This document shows, in pieces, positions 47,801-58,435 of a stretch of 64,000 nt of DNA. The notes under the pieces were generated by a model, which made no database searches, was not told the DNA's origin, and worked only from the letters and a program-made list of their open reading frames with translations. Positions within the stretch are counted from its first letter, which is position 1. Each line of letters starts with the position of its first letter. The DNA is from Nephrocerus scutellatus. Its lineage: Eukaryota; Arthropoda; Insecta; Diptera; Pipunculidae. Made by a program: the position numbers and the translations under genes. Where the stretch lies: contig OX352766.1 in assembly GCA_947095585.1 (NCBI GenBank), positions 124,001-188,000 on the forward strand, read 5' to 3'.

Positions 47801-49284
47801 ACGAATGACTAAAAATTCTTACTTCCAATGGGACAGACATTGAAGTATTTTTTGTCTGAGTTTCTGGTCACAGTCGGTCGGCCACTTCTGATTGCAGCAA
47901 GTGCTCTGCAAGGATTTTGCACTTCTTGTCCACTCTGTCGCACATAATAATATGCTCCGCATACACACTGAAAAGCATAACAGTTGACCTACAGCTTGCA
48001 GTTTCGAACTCCTCCTTATATTACCTAACCTACAACAACAATGCAGCAACAACAGCATAACAAAAAACAGCTGCTGCATGCTATGACGCGACCTTGACTT
48101 ACTTTTCAGTTTGCTTGGTGGGTGGTGTGCCACTGCACAGAGGCTTTACATGGATAGCGAAAAGGAAAGAGAGAGAGTGTGTGCAAGAGACACCAGCACC
48201 TTGTCTTTTTTTTATGTGTGGTGGTGTGGTGTGGTGGCGTGGTGTGGTGGTGTGGTGGGATTTGCTATGCAATTGTAGAGCAATGTGCGCAAATAAACAC
48301 ACACATTGCACTGAGTGCTTTTTCGTCGTGAGGAGCATGCAAATACTCAATATGTTCTTTTAAGGCATCGCTATATACCGCATTACCTCCCTGTCTATTC
48401 GTTTTAGCGAATTTTTCTTCTTTACCATGACTGAATGTCTGCACTTATCATGGTCACACAGACACAACGCACAACTATCCCAGAAGAGTGCTTAGCTTCT
48501 TGGAGAAATATCAAAAGTTCTATACACCAAACCAACCACATAATCCTTGGATGGCAACCGTACATCAGGTGAGTGACTCATTCGCTTGGCAAAGAGCAAA
48601 TGTTTGCGTTGGACAGCAATAACAACAGAAATGAAACGATTTTCTCTTTCACTGAAGCAGAAAGAAATCAGATGACACTGTTGCTGTGATGCTATGTTAC
48701 TGTTAATTAGCGAATGTATGACGGAATAGCATCATACATAGGAAGATGACCGACATGAAAGAGCAGGGAGTTGTAGGTGCGTTTGTCCGTTCAGAGTCTG
48801 ACTCTGACTCAGGGACGGTGCGGTACGTACATGTGCGGTCGCACGACTCAACTCAACTTCAACTGCTGTTGCAACGGCAACTCGAAATGTGGCGACAGTT
48901 TTTTTTTTCCACAGAATAATAGAAATAATTTGATTTTTCTAACAGATATAGGTTTTGTTTTCACTTCTTGTAACTACTGGAACATAAGTGCCTAGTAGTT
49001 TTTTTATGGGACAAATGTTAGAGCTTAAGAGTTGAGAGGAGAACTGGTAGAGAAGTATCCAGAAAATTAAGTGCAAAAAGCTCAAAATCTCTGACAAATT
49101 ACTAACTGAGAAGTTCAAGCACAGAGCGCATGACGAGTACTGCTACAGATACTGTGCCAAAGGAGTGGTATATTATCGGTTCGCCTTTCCAGGCGCTAGA
49201 ATAAGTGACGCTTGATAGGTTGGGTGGTGGCGTGGAGGGTGCTTATTCATGTTTAACAAAACAACCTTGTCAATGTACACTACG
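47801..49284. other. No recognisable gene
   Basis: Contains a GTGGTGTGGTGTGG stretch (48216-48260) and short frames only. Part of Pur-alpha intron 1. Confidence 0.35.
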
Positions 49285-49790
49285 GGAACATCAAAAATAC
49301 AAAAACAACCCATAACAATTAAAATATTTCATGTAAATTCTGTAATAGGAGATACATATTATGTGTTTAAATTTTGAAGAAAATTGGGTTTAATTTTTTT
49401 AAAAAAAAAGGACAAAAAACAACCCATAACAATTAAAATATTTCATGTAAATTCTGTAATAGGAGATACATATTATGTGTTTAAATTTTGAAGAAAATTG
49501 GGTTTAATTTTTTTAAAAAAAAGGACATGGGCACCACTCGGGTATCAGGACCCGTTCACTCCAAAAATATTTCAAAAAGTTTTGTCCATCGGAGATACAC
49601 ATGAGTAAAAATTTTGTATGGGAGTGTCCCGACTCCGCGGCCCGAGGGGCCCCAAATGGGTAGTGTTGTCATCGGAGATATGCATGTGTGCCAAATTTCA
49701 ATGAAATCGGACTTTGGGAAGTAGGTTAAAAATTGATCGCAGGATTCCACGACAAACAAACACACGGGCACGCGAAGTTAATGTAGAGAA
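49285..49790 (+). repeat. Rep-A locus with four tandem units
   Basis: Two nearly identical units of about 113 bp (49300-49410 and 49414-49526; AACCCATAACAATTAAAATA and GGAGATACATATTATGTGTT) are followed by two diverged units sharing GGAGATAC, CATG and AATTTCAATGAAATCGG. The block closes with GGTTAAAAATTGATCGCAGG and GTTAATGTAGAGAATTTAAA. The same core and end occur at 61470-61800 and, inverted, at 54180-54490. Confidence 0.75.
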
Positions 49791-49944
49791 TTTAAAAAAG
49801 AAAGAAAGAACAGTTGTGCAGAACAAAGATTATATACAAAGAAGAGTACAAATCTTTGCCAGTATCTTGCAACAACTGACTACATTTCAGAACTAGGAGT
49901 GCAGAGTTCTTCTGATGATTCAGAATAATAATATTTATTAGTAA

Positions 49945-51075
49945 CTAGCTGACCCGACAGACGTTGTGCTGTCCAACCTCTCGCGAAAGTTTGACAAACG
50001 TCCGAGAGTAATAACTTGTCACTGAAAGCTTCTCAATTCGCCGTGCGGATCCGGAAATAAATTGTAGGTCCCTCCATTTGTGTGCAAAATATGCATGCTC
50101 AACACAAATGGTTGCGAGAAGTCAGGCCTTGGACCGCATGGTCTGTCGCGCCGATATTATTATTATTTGAAATGAGGGTCCTCTAGGGGGTCTTTTGGGG
50201 GGTTTTTAGGGGTCTTTTGTAGGTCTTTTGAGGTCCTTTTGTGGGTCTTTTGAGGGAATTTTGTAGGTTTTTTTGGGGTCTTTTGAAGATTTTTTGTGGG
50301 TCCTTTGGGGATCCTTTGAGACGTTGTGCTGTCCAACTTTCAATAAATTTCTTTGTTTTGTGAATTTGTGAAGTGCTATTTGAAATGAGGGTCCCCTAGG
50401 GGGTATTTTGGGGGTCTATTGTAGGTCTTTTGAGGTCCTTTTGTGGCTCTTTTGAGGGTCTTTTGTAGGTCTCTTGGGTGTCTTTTGAGGGTCTTTTGAA
50501 GATTTTTTGTGGGTCCTTTGGGGATGCTTTGAGGATCTGTGGGGGTTTTTAAAGATTATTTTATGATTCTTCTGTTGGTCTTTTGGTGGTCTTTGGGAGG
50601 GTCTTTTGGGGGGAATTTTGTGATTCTTTTGAGGTTCTTCGGAGGGGTTTTTATTATACTTTTGAGGGTTTTTGGGGTCTTTTAGGGATATTTTGGGGAG
50701 TCTTTTGAGGGTCTTTTGCGGAGTCATTTTATCGATCTTTTGAGGGTCTTTTTGAGGTCTTGTGGGAAAACTTTTGAGAGACTTTTGAAAAATTTTTGGG
50801 GGTCATTAATTATTTTTTGGGAATCTTTTATAATTCTTTTTTTGGTCTTTTGGTGGCCTTTTAGTGGTCTTCTGGGGTCGTTTCGGAGTCTTTTTGGGGT
50901 CTTTTGGGGCAGTTTTTGGGTCTTCTGGGGTTCTTTTGATGGTCTTTTGGGGGGTCTTTTTGGATTCTTTTGAGGGTCTTTCGGAGGTATTTTTTTCATT
51001 CTTTTGGGGGTTTTGGAGGTCCTTTGGTGGTCTTTTTCGGGTCTTTTGGCGGCATTTTTGCCCACAACATCAAAG
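49945..51075 (+). mobile_element. Element with CTAGCTGACCCGACAGACG head and G-rich GGTCTTTTG minisatellite
   Basis: Head at 49945, then from 50165 to 51060 about 70 degenerate units around GGTCTTTTGGGG, almost without interruption. The head part (GACGTTGTGCTGTCCAACTT then TCAATAAATTT) is repeated at 50319, so the element is internally duplicated. Frames through it encode only repetitive Lys/Pro peptides and are not genes. Confidence 0.75.
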
Positions 51076-51363
51076 ATATTTCAATCGCGCGTAAAAGGTA
51101 CGCGCACTGTCTTTTATTTGTTTTGTCAATGATTTCCCTTGTGATTTGTTTAATGTAATTGCGAATCCCAACCTCAATCGAAGCTTAAAGTCTGACATGG
51201 CATGTCGGTCGGAATCATTGGGATGCGTTGACAGATCGCAAAAATAAGACCGTGCACCGTGGATCAGCTGGTCAAATGAAATTTGCGCACGTAGCGAGAA
51301 CTATTAAAAAAGAAATTAAATAACGTCTTTTGATGTCCAGATCAAGAATCAACACAATTGTCT

Positions 51364-51570
51364 ACTAGCTTTTCCCGGGCGCTCCGCCTTGCCATCACTA
51401 CCACGGCAGGGGTGTTCTATTGCCTAAACCTAAGAAAAGATCGTATTCGCACTATGTTGGTATACCGAGACTGTTGTAAGACGCATATTCTGTGAAAGTT
51501 TCAGCTCAATCGGCTGTCAAGTTTTTTAGTTTTACTCGCGTATTACAAACCGAAAGACATTTATATTGTC
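51364..51570 (+). repeat. Interspersed repeat with ACTAGCTTTTCCCGGGCGCT head
   Basis: A GC-rich head followed by TTCAGCTCAATCGGC and GAAAGACATT resembles short non-autonomous insect repeats. Only one copy in this window. Confidence 0.35.
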
Positions 51571-51777
51571 ACGAAAAGTAGTTAGTAGCGCAGCAATGTA
51601 CATACTGTATACTAAAAATAGGCACTGAATTAGAATAAAGCACTTTTGAATAGCATACTTTCAGGCTGTAAGATTTATTAGATTATTTGAAATTTGAAAT
51701 GTAACCGCCTGCAAGTTTAAATCAATACGGCACTGGTCAAAATGTCGTCAAACCGGTTTGTGCGGTTTGCCCGGTTT

Positions 51778-52245
51778 ATGTGTAGGAACATAATTGTACA
51801 TGTAGTATATTTTTAAAAGATGACTCATTACATATAAGTATCGGTAGTTCTAATTAAGAGAATAAGGGTACAATTTTTTGTCTGGTCTTTTCTGGATATT
51901 TCTGTCTATGAGATTGGAAGTTTCTGGAAACTTTTCAATGATTATAAAAGGTGGCGTTCGCTGCAGAGGATTCATTCATTGTTTAAAATTCAACCAGTAA
52001 TGTTCAAAAAGTTCTTGCAAAGAGATAAAGCTACCGCCTAAGAAAATTACTGAAGTACAAGAGTTGTTGTAATAAGTGTTTTTGTGTACATTTGAAGGTA
52101 TCACCAATATAAGTTGTTAACTTGAGTTATTTTTGCTGTTTGTTTATTAAAGTTGTAATTGATAATTTAATAAACTTGTGTTGGTTTTTTATTTGCAAAA
52201 TCCTTTACAAGCTCGAAAGCCTAAATTTCGTTACAATATATATAG
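51778..52245 (+). mobile_element. Possible solo LTR
   Basis: The segment begins near TGTAGGAAC and ends near CGTTACA, with a TATA-like TTATAAAAGG (about 51942) followed by TCATTCATTG, and AATAAA near 52168. The order promoter, leader, poly(A) signal suggests an LTR, but the partner and target duplication were not found. Confidence 0.3.
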
Positions 52246-53595
52246 ATTATAGTACGTACAAAGCAGCGCAGCACATAGCACGCAGTCATTATGATGGCCG
52301 ACCACTTTTTCGTCGTCTTTAGCTATTTAGTTACAAAATTGGTCACTACGAAGGGCACTTTTATTTCAACGGGATAATATATAGCCTATGTTGACCCTGA
52401 AAGTCCATTATAAATGCTGATAAACGAATTTTTAAAATCAGTAAAATAATTTTGAAGATTACCTCCTACACACAAACCAACCTTACCCCTTTATAATATT
52501 AGGATAGATGAAAAATCACTATGTCCTCTGATTTGCTGGAAAACAATACTCAACTATACAGTATTCTAAACGATAATATGAATAATAACGAACGAAGTTT
52601 GGCCAGCTGATGTGTATTTCCTCTCAACTCTGAGACCACTTATAATATATCGGTTTGAGTTCATAACTTCAAATGCAAATATCTCAAAACTATGATCTTG
52701 GAATTGTGACGATAGACAGTGTATCTTTATATTAGCCCTAAGTGCGAAGTGTTGTAGGTCCATCCATCATCTGGTCTGACTAGTACCTATAAGGCGTTCA
52801 TTGCTCACAATCTTGAGTAAAGTAAATGTCACCTCATATCTAGTCAGGTGCATACAAAAACCTACTAGGTAGATAGAATAGAGAACCGCTCATTACAGCT
52901 TATTGGTGATATTGTCAACAACATGGCGATGTCAATAGATACGCTAGCAAATCGCTGGAATGTTTCCTCCTTGTCAACTTTTTATCGCTTTGCTATTACG
53001 AGAGGTGCTCCTCTGAAGTAGCATTCGGCTTCTTCATCAATTCAACCGCATCACTTGCGGCGCTTGAAATCCTCATCAGTTTACAGTTTCTTCGGACGTA
53101 CAAACAGACGGACATGACTATCTGTATACAGATAATTTTCGAAGGAATTGCATTCGGAATAATGTTGATGTGGGATGTGATGCATGGATATGAGGTCACT
53201 ATACAGATTCGTGTGAGCTGAATTAGCTAAAGACGATGTATATGGGTTCCTGGAACCGCCAGCAACATAATATTTCAACAAAATAAGTAAAGGATGCCAA
53301 TTGGAACATCACAGATGTGTGCGTACAGCGAAGATTAAAAATAGGTACTCAATAAGAAATCGAGATGAACGCGGCTCATCTGCTGCGTTCTCATAACAAA
53401 GAATTCTAATGAAAAAATCTTATTTTTAAAGTTCGCACTGTACACTCTGTATCTCTCTGGCATCCTTTAATAGTTTTGCATTTAAATGAAATATTAGATG
53501 CACGTTATAATGGAAGTTATTTTCGTCTAAGAGATCGATAGGTGAAATGGAGTAAAAATTAAAATTGTTTGTGTAAATTCTCTAATCTAATTTGT
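52246..53595. other. No recognisable gene
   Basis: Short frames only. Part of Pur-alpha intron 1. Confidence 0.35.
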
Positions 53596-53599
53596 ATCT

Positions 53600-54170
53600 A
53601 TGTATTTGTGAATAGACTGGTTCCACTTTTCAGTGAGATATGCCATCAGATCACATGTAGAACCTTGCCTTCGAAAACCGTACTGGCGGTCGCAAAGGAT
53701 TTCCTGAGATTCATGGTATTGCATAAACTTACGATCGATTAGAGTTTCCCTGACTTTAGAAAGTATGGATGTTAGTGCAATAAGTCGGTACGAGGAAAGA
53801 GATGACAGTTCGCCTTTTTAGGAACAGGCTGGACAGAAGACTCCAGAAGAATAAGATAAATGGAAAAGCTGCACAGTGGCAATGCCAACGTTGAAGGAAA
53901 CCTCTTCAAAACTATAGCGGGAATACCATCAGGCCCAGCGGACTTTAAGAATGTTGAGATCATTTAATACTCTAGCTACTTGACGCGTACGAAAGTAGAT
54001 CTTTCCCATAGAGGTTTCGACTCTTGAAAGAACAGGCTGCGACAACACGCTATCTGGTAGCTTGAAGCTAGCTGCGTAATGTGAAGCAAGCAGATTGGCC
54101 TTCCTTGTCTATAGAGCTGACAGTTGGAATGTCATTGCGAGTGAGCGTTGGAATTGAAGACGATGCAGTA
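53600..54170 (-). mobile_element. Jockey-clade RT fragment
   Basis: Minus-strand frames read SAGPDGIPAIVLKRF (about 53945-53900), ILLESSVQPVPKK, and further LRKSF with TGTSL-type sequence down to 53620. These belong to the early RT part that is missing from the related relic at 40336-41690. Truncated on both sides. Confidence 0.65.
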
Positions 54171-54177
54171 TTTTTAA

Positions 54178-54490
54178 ATTCTCTACATAACCTTTGCGTG
54201 CCCGTGGCTGGCTTGGTGGTAGAATCTTGTGATTAATTTTTGACACACTTCCTAAGCCCCGATATTATTTAAACTTTGCACACATGTGTATTTCCCATGA
54301 TAACACTTTCTAGTAAAATTTGGGGCCCCTGTGGCCTCAGGGTCGGGAGGCTCCCATACAAAATGTACCCACTTTCTTCAAATTTTATACGCATGTGTAT
54401 GTCCGATGGAAAACACTTTTTGTAAAAATTTAAAAGTGATCGGGCGCCAGGGTCGAGGGACATCCATACAAATTTTATAAAAAAAAGTAT
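54178..54490 (-). repeat. Rep-A copy, reverse orientation
   Basis: Begins AAATTCTCTACATAACCTTT and holds GTGATTAATTTTTGACACAC and two CATGTGTATNTCC units, the reverse complement of the layout at 61470-61800. Confidence 0.7.
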
Positions 54491-54731
54491 CCCATTTCCT
54501 TCACGTCACGTATAGGTACTCGTGTATTGTATAGGGGGATGAAATATGACGGCTCGTAAGGTGATCTTTCCATATTCACCCAGAGTAAGTTCCTACGGAT
54601 GTGCACTTGGAAAATAACAGGCTAATAACCGTTCGTTCCTTTCGTTTATGCTTTGTTGTTATAATCAAATTAGCAGCAGCAGCGGCAGCATTAAAAATAA
54701 CATATAATACCTAATAATAATAATAGCAATA

Positions 54732-55265
54732 CAGTCGTGTCTGGATATAGTGAACACCCGATATAGTGAACAACTAAATTTTAACATGGAGTACTCTAAA
54801 AAGTGAGCAAAATTTTTAAAGTAGAAAGCAACAAAAAACACACAAAAAAGTCACAAATGAAGCGGGTATTCCCCTAAATTATTGTACTTTTGTTGATTGT
54901 TACAGAGGCGGTTATTACTTGACGTTAGCGTTTGTTTTGTTATTTTCGAGTGCAAACCATTTGTGGGTGAATGAAAAAATTACGCTTTCGCAAGCCGAGC
55001 GATAACCAACTGTTTTAAAACAAGTCCCATCAAATTTTAACTGGTAGAAGCCGAGATATACGACATGACAAACGTACACACGTACAAACGTACAAATGTA
55101 CACACGTTCGCTGACAATTTTTCATGTCCTCTGAATATAAGCTTCGCCCTTCAGGTTCGCGACAATGTATATTTTGAGCAAATAAAACGAGTTTTTGAAA
55201 AATGTCAACCTTGATACAGTGAACAGGCCTTGCAAAAATTAGTTCATTATATCCAGACACGACTG
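54732..55265. mobile_element. 534-bp inverted-repeat element with TA target duplication
   Basis: The left end CAGTCGTGTCTGGATATAGT is followed by GAAC. The right end GTTCATTATATCCAGACACG is followed by ACTG. The ends are reverse complements with one mismatch over about 24 bp, and both are flanked by TA (54730-54731, 55266-55267). The CAG...CTG ends and TA duplication fit the pogo/Tigger branch of Tc1-mariner. No transposase inside. It has inserted at the edge of the AGTAAT/AAT array. Confidence 0.8.
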
Positions 55266-55267
55266 TA

Positions 55268-55632
55268 GTAATAGTAATATTAATAGTACCAGTACCAGTA
55301 ACAGTAATAGTAATAGTAATAGTAATAGTAATAGTAATAGTAATAGTAATAGTAATAGTAATAGTAATAGTAATAGTAATAGTAATAGTAATAGTAATAG
55401 TAATAGTAATAGTAATAGTAATAGTAATAGTAATAGTAATAGTAATAGTAATAGTAATAGTAATAGTAATAGTAATAGTAATAGTAATAGTAATAGTAAT
55501 AGTAATAGTAATAGTAATAGTAATAGTAATAGTAATAGTAATAGTAATAGTAATAGTAATAGTAATAGTAATAGTAATAGTAATAGTAATAGTAATAGTA
55601 ATAGTAATAGTAATAGTAATAGTAATAATAAT
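55268..55632. repeat. AGTAAT hexamer array, about 55 units
   Basis: From about 55306 to 55626 the hexamer AGTAAT repeats essentially without error; variant units (ATTAAT, ACCAGT) precede it. The long Ile-Thr frame across it is an artefact. Confidence 0.95.
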
Positions 55633-55687
55633 GGTGATAACTAATAACATATAATACAATATATATGAGTTATAAGCAATAACATAC

Positions 55688-55730
55688 TTGTGCCAGTTAC
55701 TCCTTCGTCAGCGCTTCCAATATCAGACAT
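55688..55730 (-). CDS. Pur-alpha: Pur-alpha coding exon 1
   Basis: The 43-nt coding part begins at ATG 55730 and encodes MSDIGSADEGVTGT plus one base, ending at a GTATGT donor (55687). The start context is CAACAATG, a good fly initiation context. The extra A joins the GT at the start of the exon at 45900 to make a Ser codon, giving a continuous frame into [11 protein letters not shown] and PUR repeat I. Strand, phase, acidic N-terminus and lack of an alternative support the link. ATG 45892 inside exon 2 could start a shorter isoform. Intron 1 would be about 9.8 kb. Confidence 0.75.
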
Positions 55731-55779
55731 TGTTGGTTGATGTGCTCCACCAGTGGTGATCGACGAACAATTAGAAAGT

Positions 55780-58435
55780 ATCTGCAGCAACAGTGATACC
55801 AATCACTATGATGCTATTTTTGGGGTTTGTCGCTGAACAGATGGATGTGCAGTTAAGCACAAACTCAGCCAAGTGTTGATAGTACTAATGGTAGTGGAGC
55901 TTGCTGGGAATTTGCTTGTCGCGCGGGTTTACCTGAATTCCTGTTAGTTAGCAGATTGTAGCTGTTGAGCGGCGACCTTTGAATGCAAAAAGGGTAGGTT
56001 TAGTTGCTTATATACAACAAAAACGTTTCGATTTTGAATTCGATTATTTTCTTTATTTTTCATATTTTTCACGTTTTGTATTTTCATACAAGAAATAGTT
56101 TTTTTTAAAAAAAAAAAGAAGAGAAATAAATAAACTTCAGTATGTAGTTAATTTCAAAACTAAAAAATACAACTGCAACTCAATGTCAGCACATACACAA
56201 ACAAACACACATCCATACACACACATGCACACAAACACAATTGCTGTTCCCGAGAGAGAAATATTAATATACTCGTAATAATTTTGTGATGTCAGTAATA
56301 TCGGCAATAAACAAACGGCCGTATCGTAATCGAACGAAACGAAAAGTCAATATGTACGTTTTTTGGAATGCAGCACGGGAGGACCATTGGCCCATTATTT
56401 GTTTTTTAAAGCGTACGGTTTACAGTGAAAAGGACAAGTAATAGTGGTGGTATGTTGTAGTAAGTTGCCCAGAGTCAGAGCGTTCGTTATATGAACAGAT
56501 GATGGGGGTGGTGATGATGAACTTGCAAGTTGGTCGGTTGGTTGGTTGGCTTACTCGTTCTCTTTTTACAGCTGACGTTATACAATGCCATACACACACA
56601 CACACACACGCACATACACACACGGGTACCTGCTATAATATCTAATTTGCAATATATGCCGATTAATGACGGCAACAAGAGTGAACTAATTGCTGCTGGC
56701 TGAACTTTGAAAGTTGTACACAACTACGACGACGATGATTGAAGGAACCAACCTCCTCCAGATAGACTCTTGCCGTGAACGAAAAGAATTTTATATCTAA
56801 GTACTCGTACACTATACACTACTATAGCCAGCTATAACATACTTTTACTAGCGAGGCCAAATCGAAACCACACACTCACTGACGTCAATCGATGCCAGAG
56901 TTGGGGAAATGAACACGAACCGACCGACAAAGAAATACTAAAAAAAATTGGGAAACCACACAATAGGCGCTCGCACGTCTCGGCCAATGCTGTTCGCTTT
57001 GCTGTTTTTAATTTCGACCAATTTTTTTCCGTTTGCAAAACACTCGAGCAAGTACTGAAAGGTCGCAAATTATTATTCCTCTCAACCAGCTAGTGACAGG
57101 TCCAATAACAATAAAGATTATTAAAAAGTGACTGACTGATTTGCGAATTAACCAAATATGAGGAGATAAATAGATAGATAGACAGACACACACAGAGACA
57201 GAGAGAGAGAGAGAGAGAGTGAGAAGCACTGTCAGAGATGTATTTTGGCACTTTTGACTTTTCTCTGTTATTGAAAAAAAGAATTTACGTCTTTCAGTGT
57301 TTTGTGCTTAAAGCTTCTGCTGACACCGAAATGCAACGATGTTCATTCATTTCAGGCAAATGGAGAAATAATAAAAAACATTTCTGTCTCCCTTTAAACT
57401 GGAAAATAGTATTTTTACATAAATATTTATATTTTTCTTTGAATTGCATGACGTTTCGTTTATGTTCTATAAACAATTACTTAACGGAAGGCAGCAACTG
57501 TCAACCAGTCTGTAATGATGCTTTGTCGACTCGTTTGTCATCATTGTTCCAATGTACCCTTAGCCGAGACGCATCGCGGTGGTCGATTGGAAAGCCACTA
57601 ATTGCTGTCTACAATTGGATTGTATTTTAATTTAATGTGCAGCTTTTTGGAATTTTGAAAAGATGGCTGTCTTCCATTATGCACCAACAACTGCTCGCGA
57701 TACTTCTATCGCCCCGCGGTAGCAGTCCCTAGGTGATGTTGTGCAAACCATTTCATAAAGATGCTCTCGTCAGCAGTGTTAGTAGCATTGTCCTTTTTTA
57801 TTTCCCTGACCTATTCCTCTTTTCAAAAATTTAAAATCCCATAAATTTCCCTCAAGAAGATCCATCGTTTTTTTTTAGAAAGTTTTTAAGTGAAACTTCT
57901 TTGCGCGCGATGGGAGTAAAATTTCAAGGTTGCAGCGTTCTATGACCATTTTGAACATAAAGAGCACAAAAATGTACTTGGCCAGAGAGAGAGAGAGAGA
58001 AAAAGAGAGAACTATGCTATATTCGTTGTTTCGCTAGTACCACACGCATCGATCAACCGTGCTTCATTGTGATTTCCTGCAGTCTCAGAAAACACACATT
58101 CACACAGTAGTTTGAATGGTATTTTCAAATTGATATTCGCTGTTTCAGTGCGCATGAGATAGAATTCTCTTTTTAATTACGATATTCCAGTGCATGCACA
58201 TTCACATTTGCCAGGAAACTATATATTTCAACAGCTACGCCTTTTGGGGGTCTTTTAGGGGGTCTTTTGGGAGCGATAGTGCTTGCGCTTATTAACGTAT
58301 TGGCACAGAACACTACAAGTATATTTTATAAACAAAAGAATATAGATGGAAAACAAATTATTTTCGTAGCTATTTATAAAGGGTGGGTTTTGTGTAGCTA
58401 ATTTTAAAAAGGGAATATGTGTCGTGAGTGAGTGC
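55780..58435. other. Upstream of Pur-alpha exon 1; no recognisable gene
   Basis: Contains CA (56200, 56590-56622) and GA/CA (57186-57220, 57985) microsatellites. A minus-strand AG after TTGTTGCTG near 55783-55784 could be the acceptor of a 5'UTR intron. Otherwise nothing supported. Confidence 0.35.

Larger units (their letters stand above)
45901..55687 (-). other. Pur-alpha intron 1 (about 9.8 kb)
   Basis: The acceptor at 45901-45902 (TATAATGCAG) and the donor at 55687 bound a region with no conserved exon. It holds I-group and Jockey-type relics, Rep-A units, a G-rich minisatellite, a 534-bp inverted-repeat element and the AGTAAT array, each described separately. Confidence 0.65.

Noticed and set aside
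50416..51094. Lys/Pro-rich (minus) and Phe/Gly-rich (plus) frames
   Set aside because: They are readings of the GGTCTTTTGGGG minisatellite, open because the unit lacks stops in those frames.
51778..52245. Full LTR retrotransposon
   Set aside because: Only one LTR-like segment with no pol sequence next to it and no second LTR found.
55030..55659. 209-residue minus-strand frame of alternating Ile and Thr
   Set aside because: It is the translation of the AGTAAT hexamer array; no start context, exon borders or non-repetitive domain.
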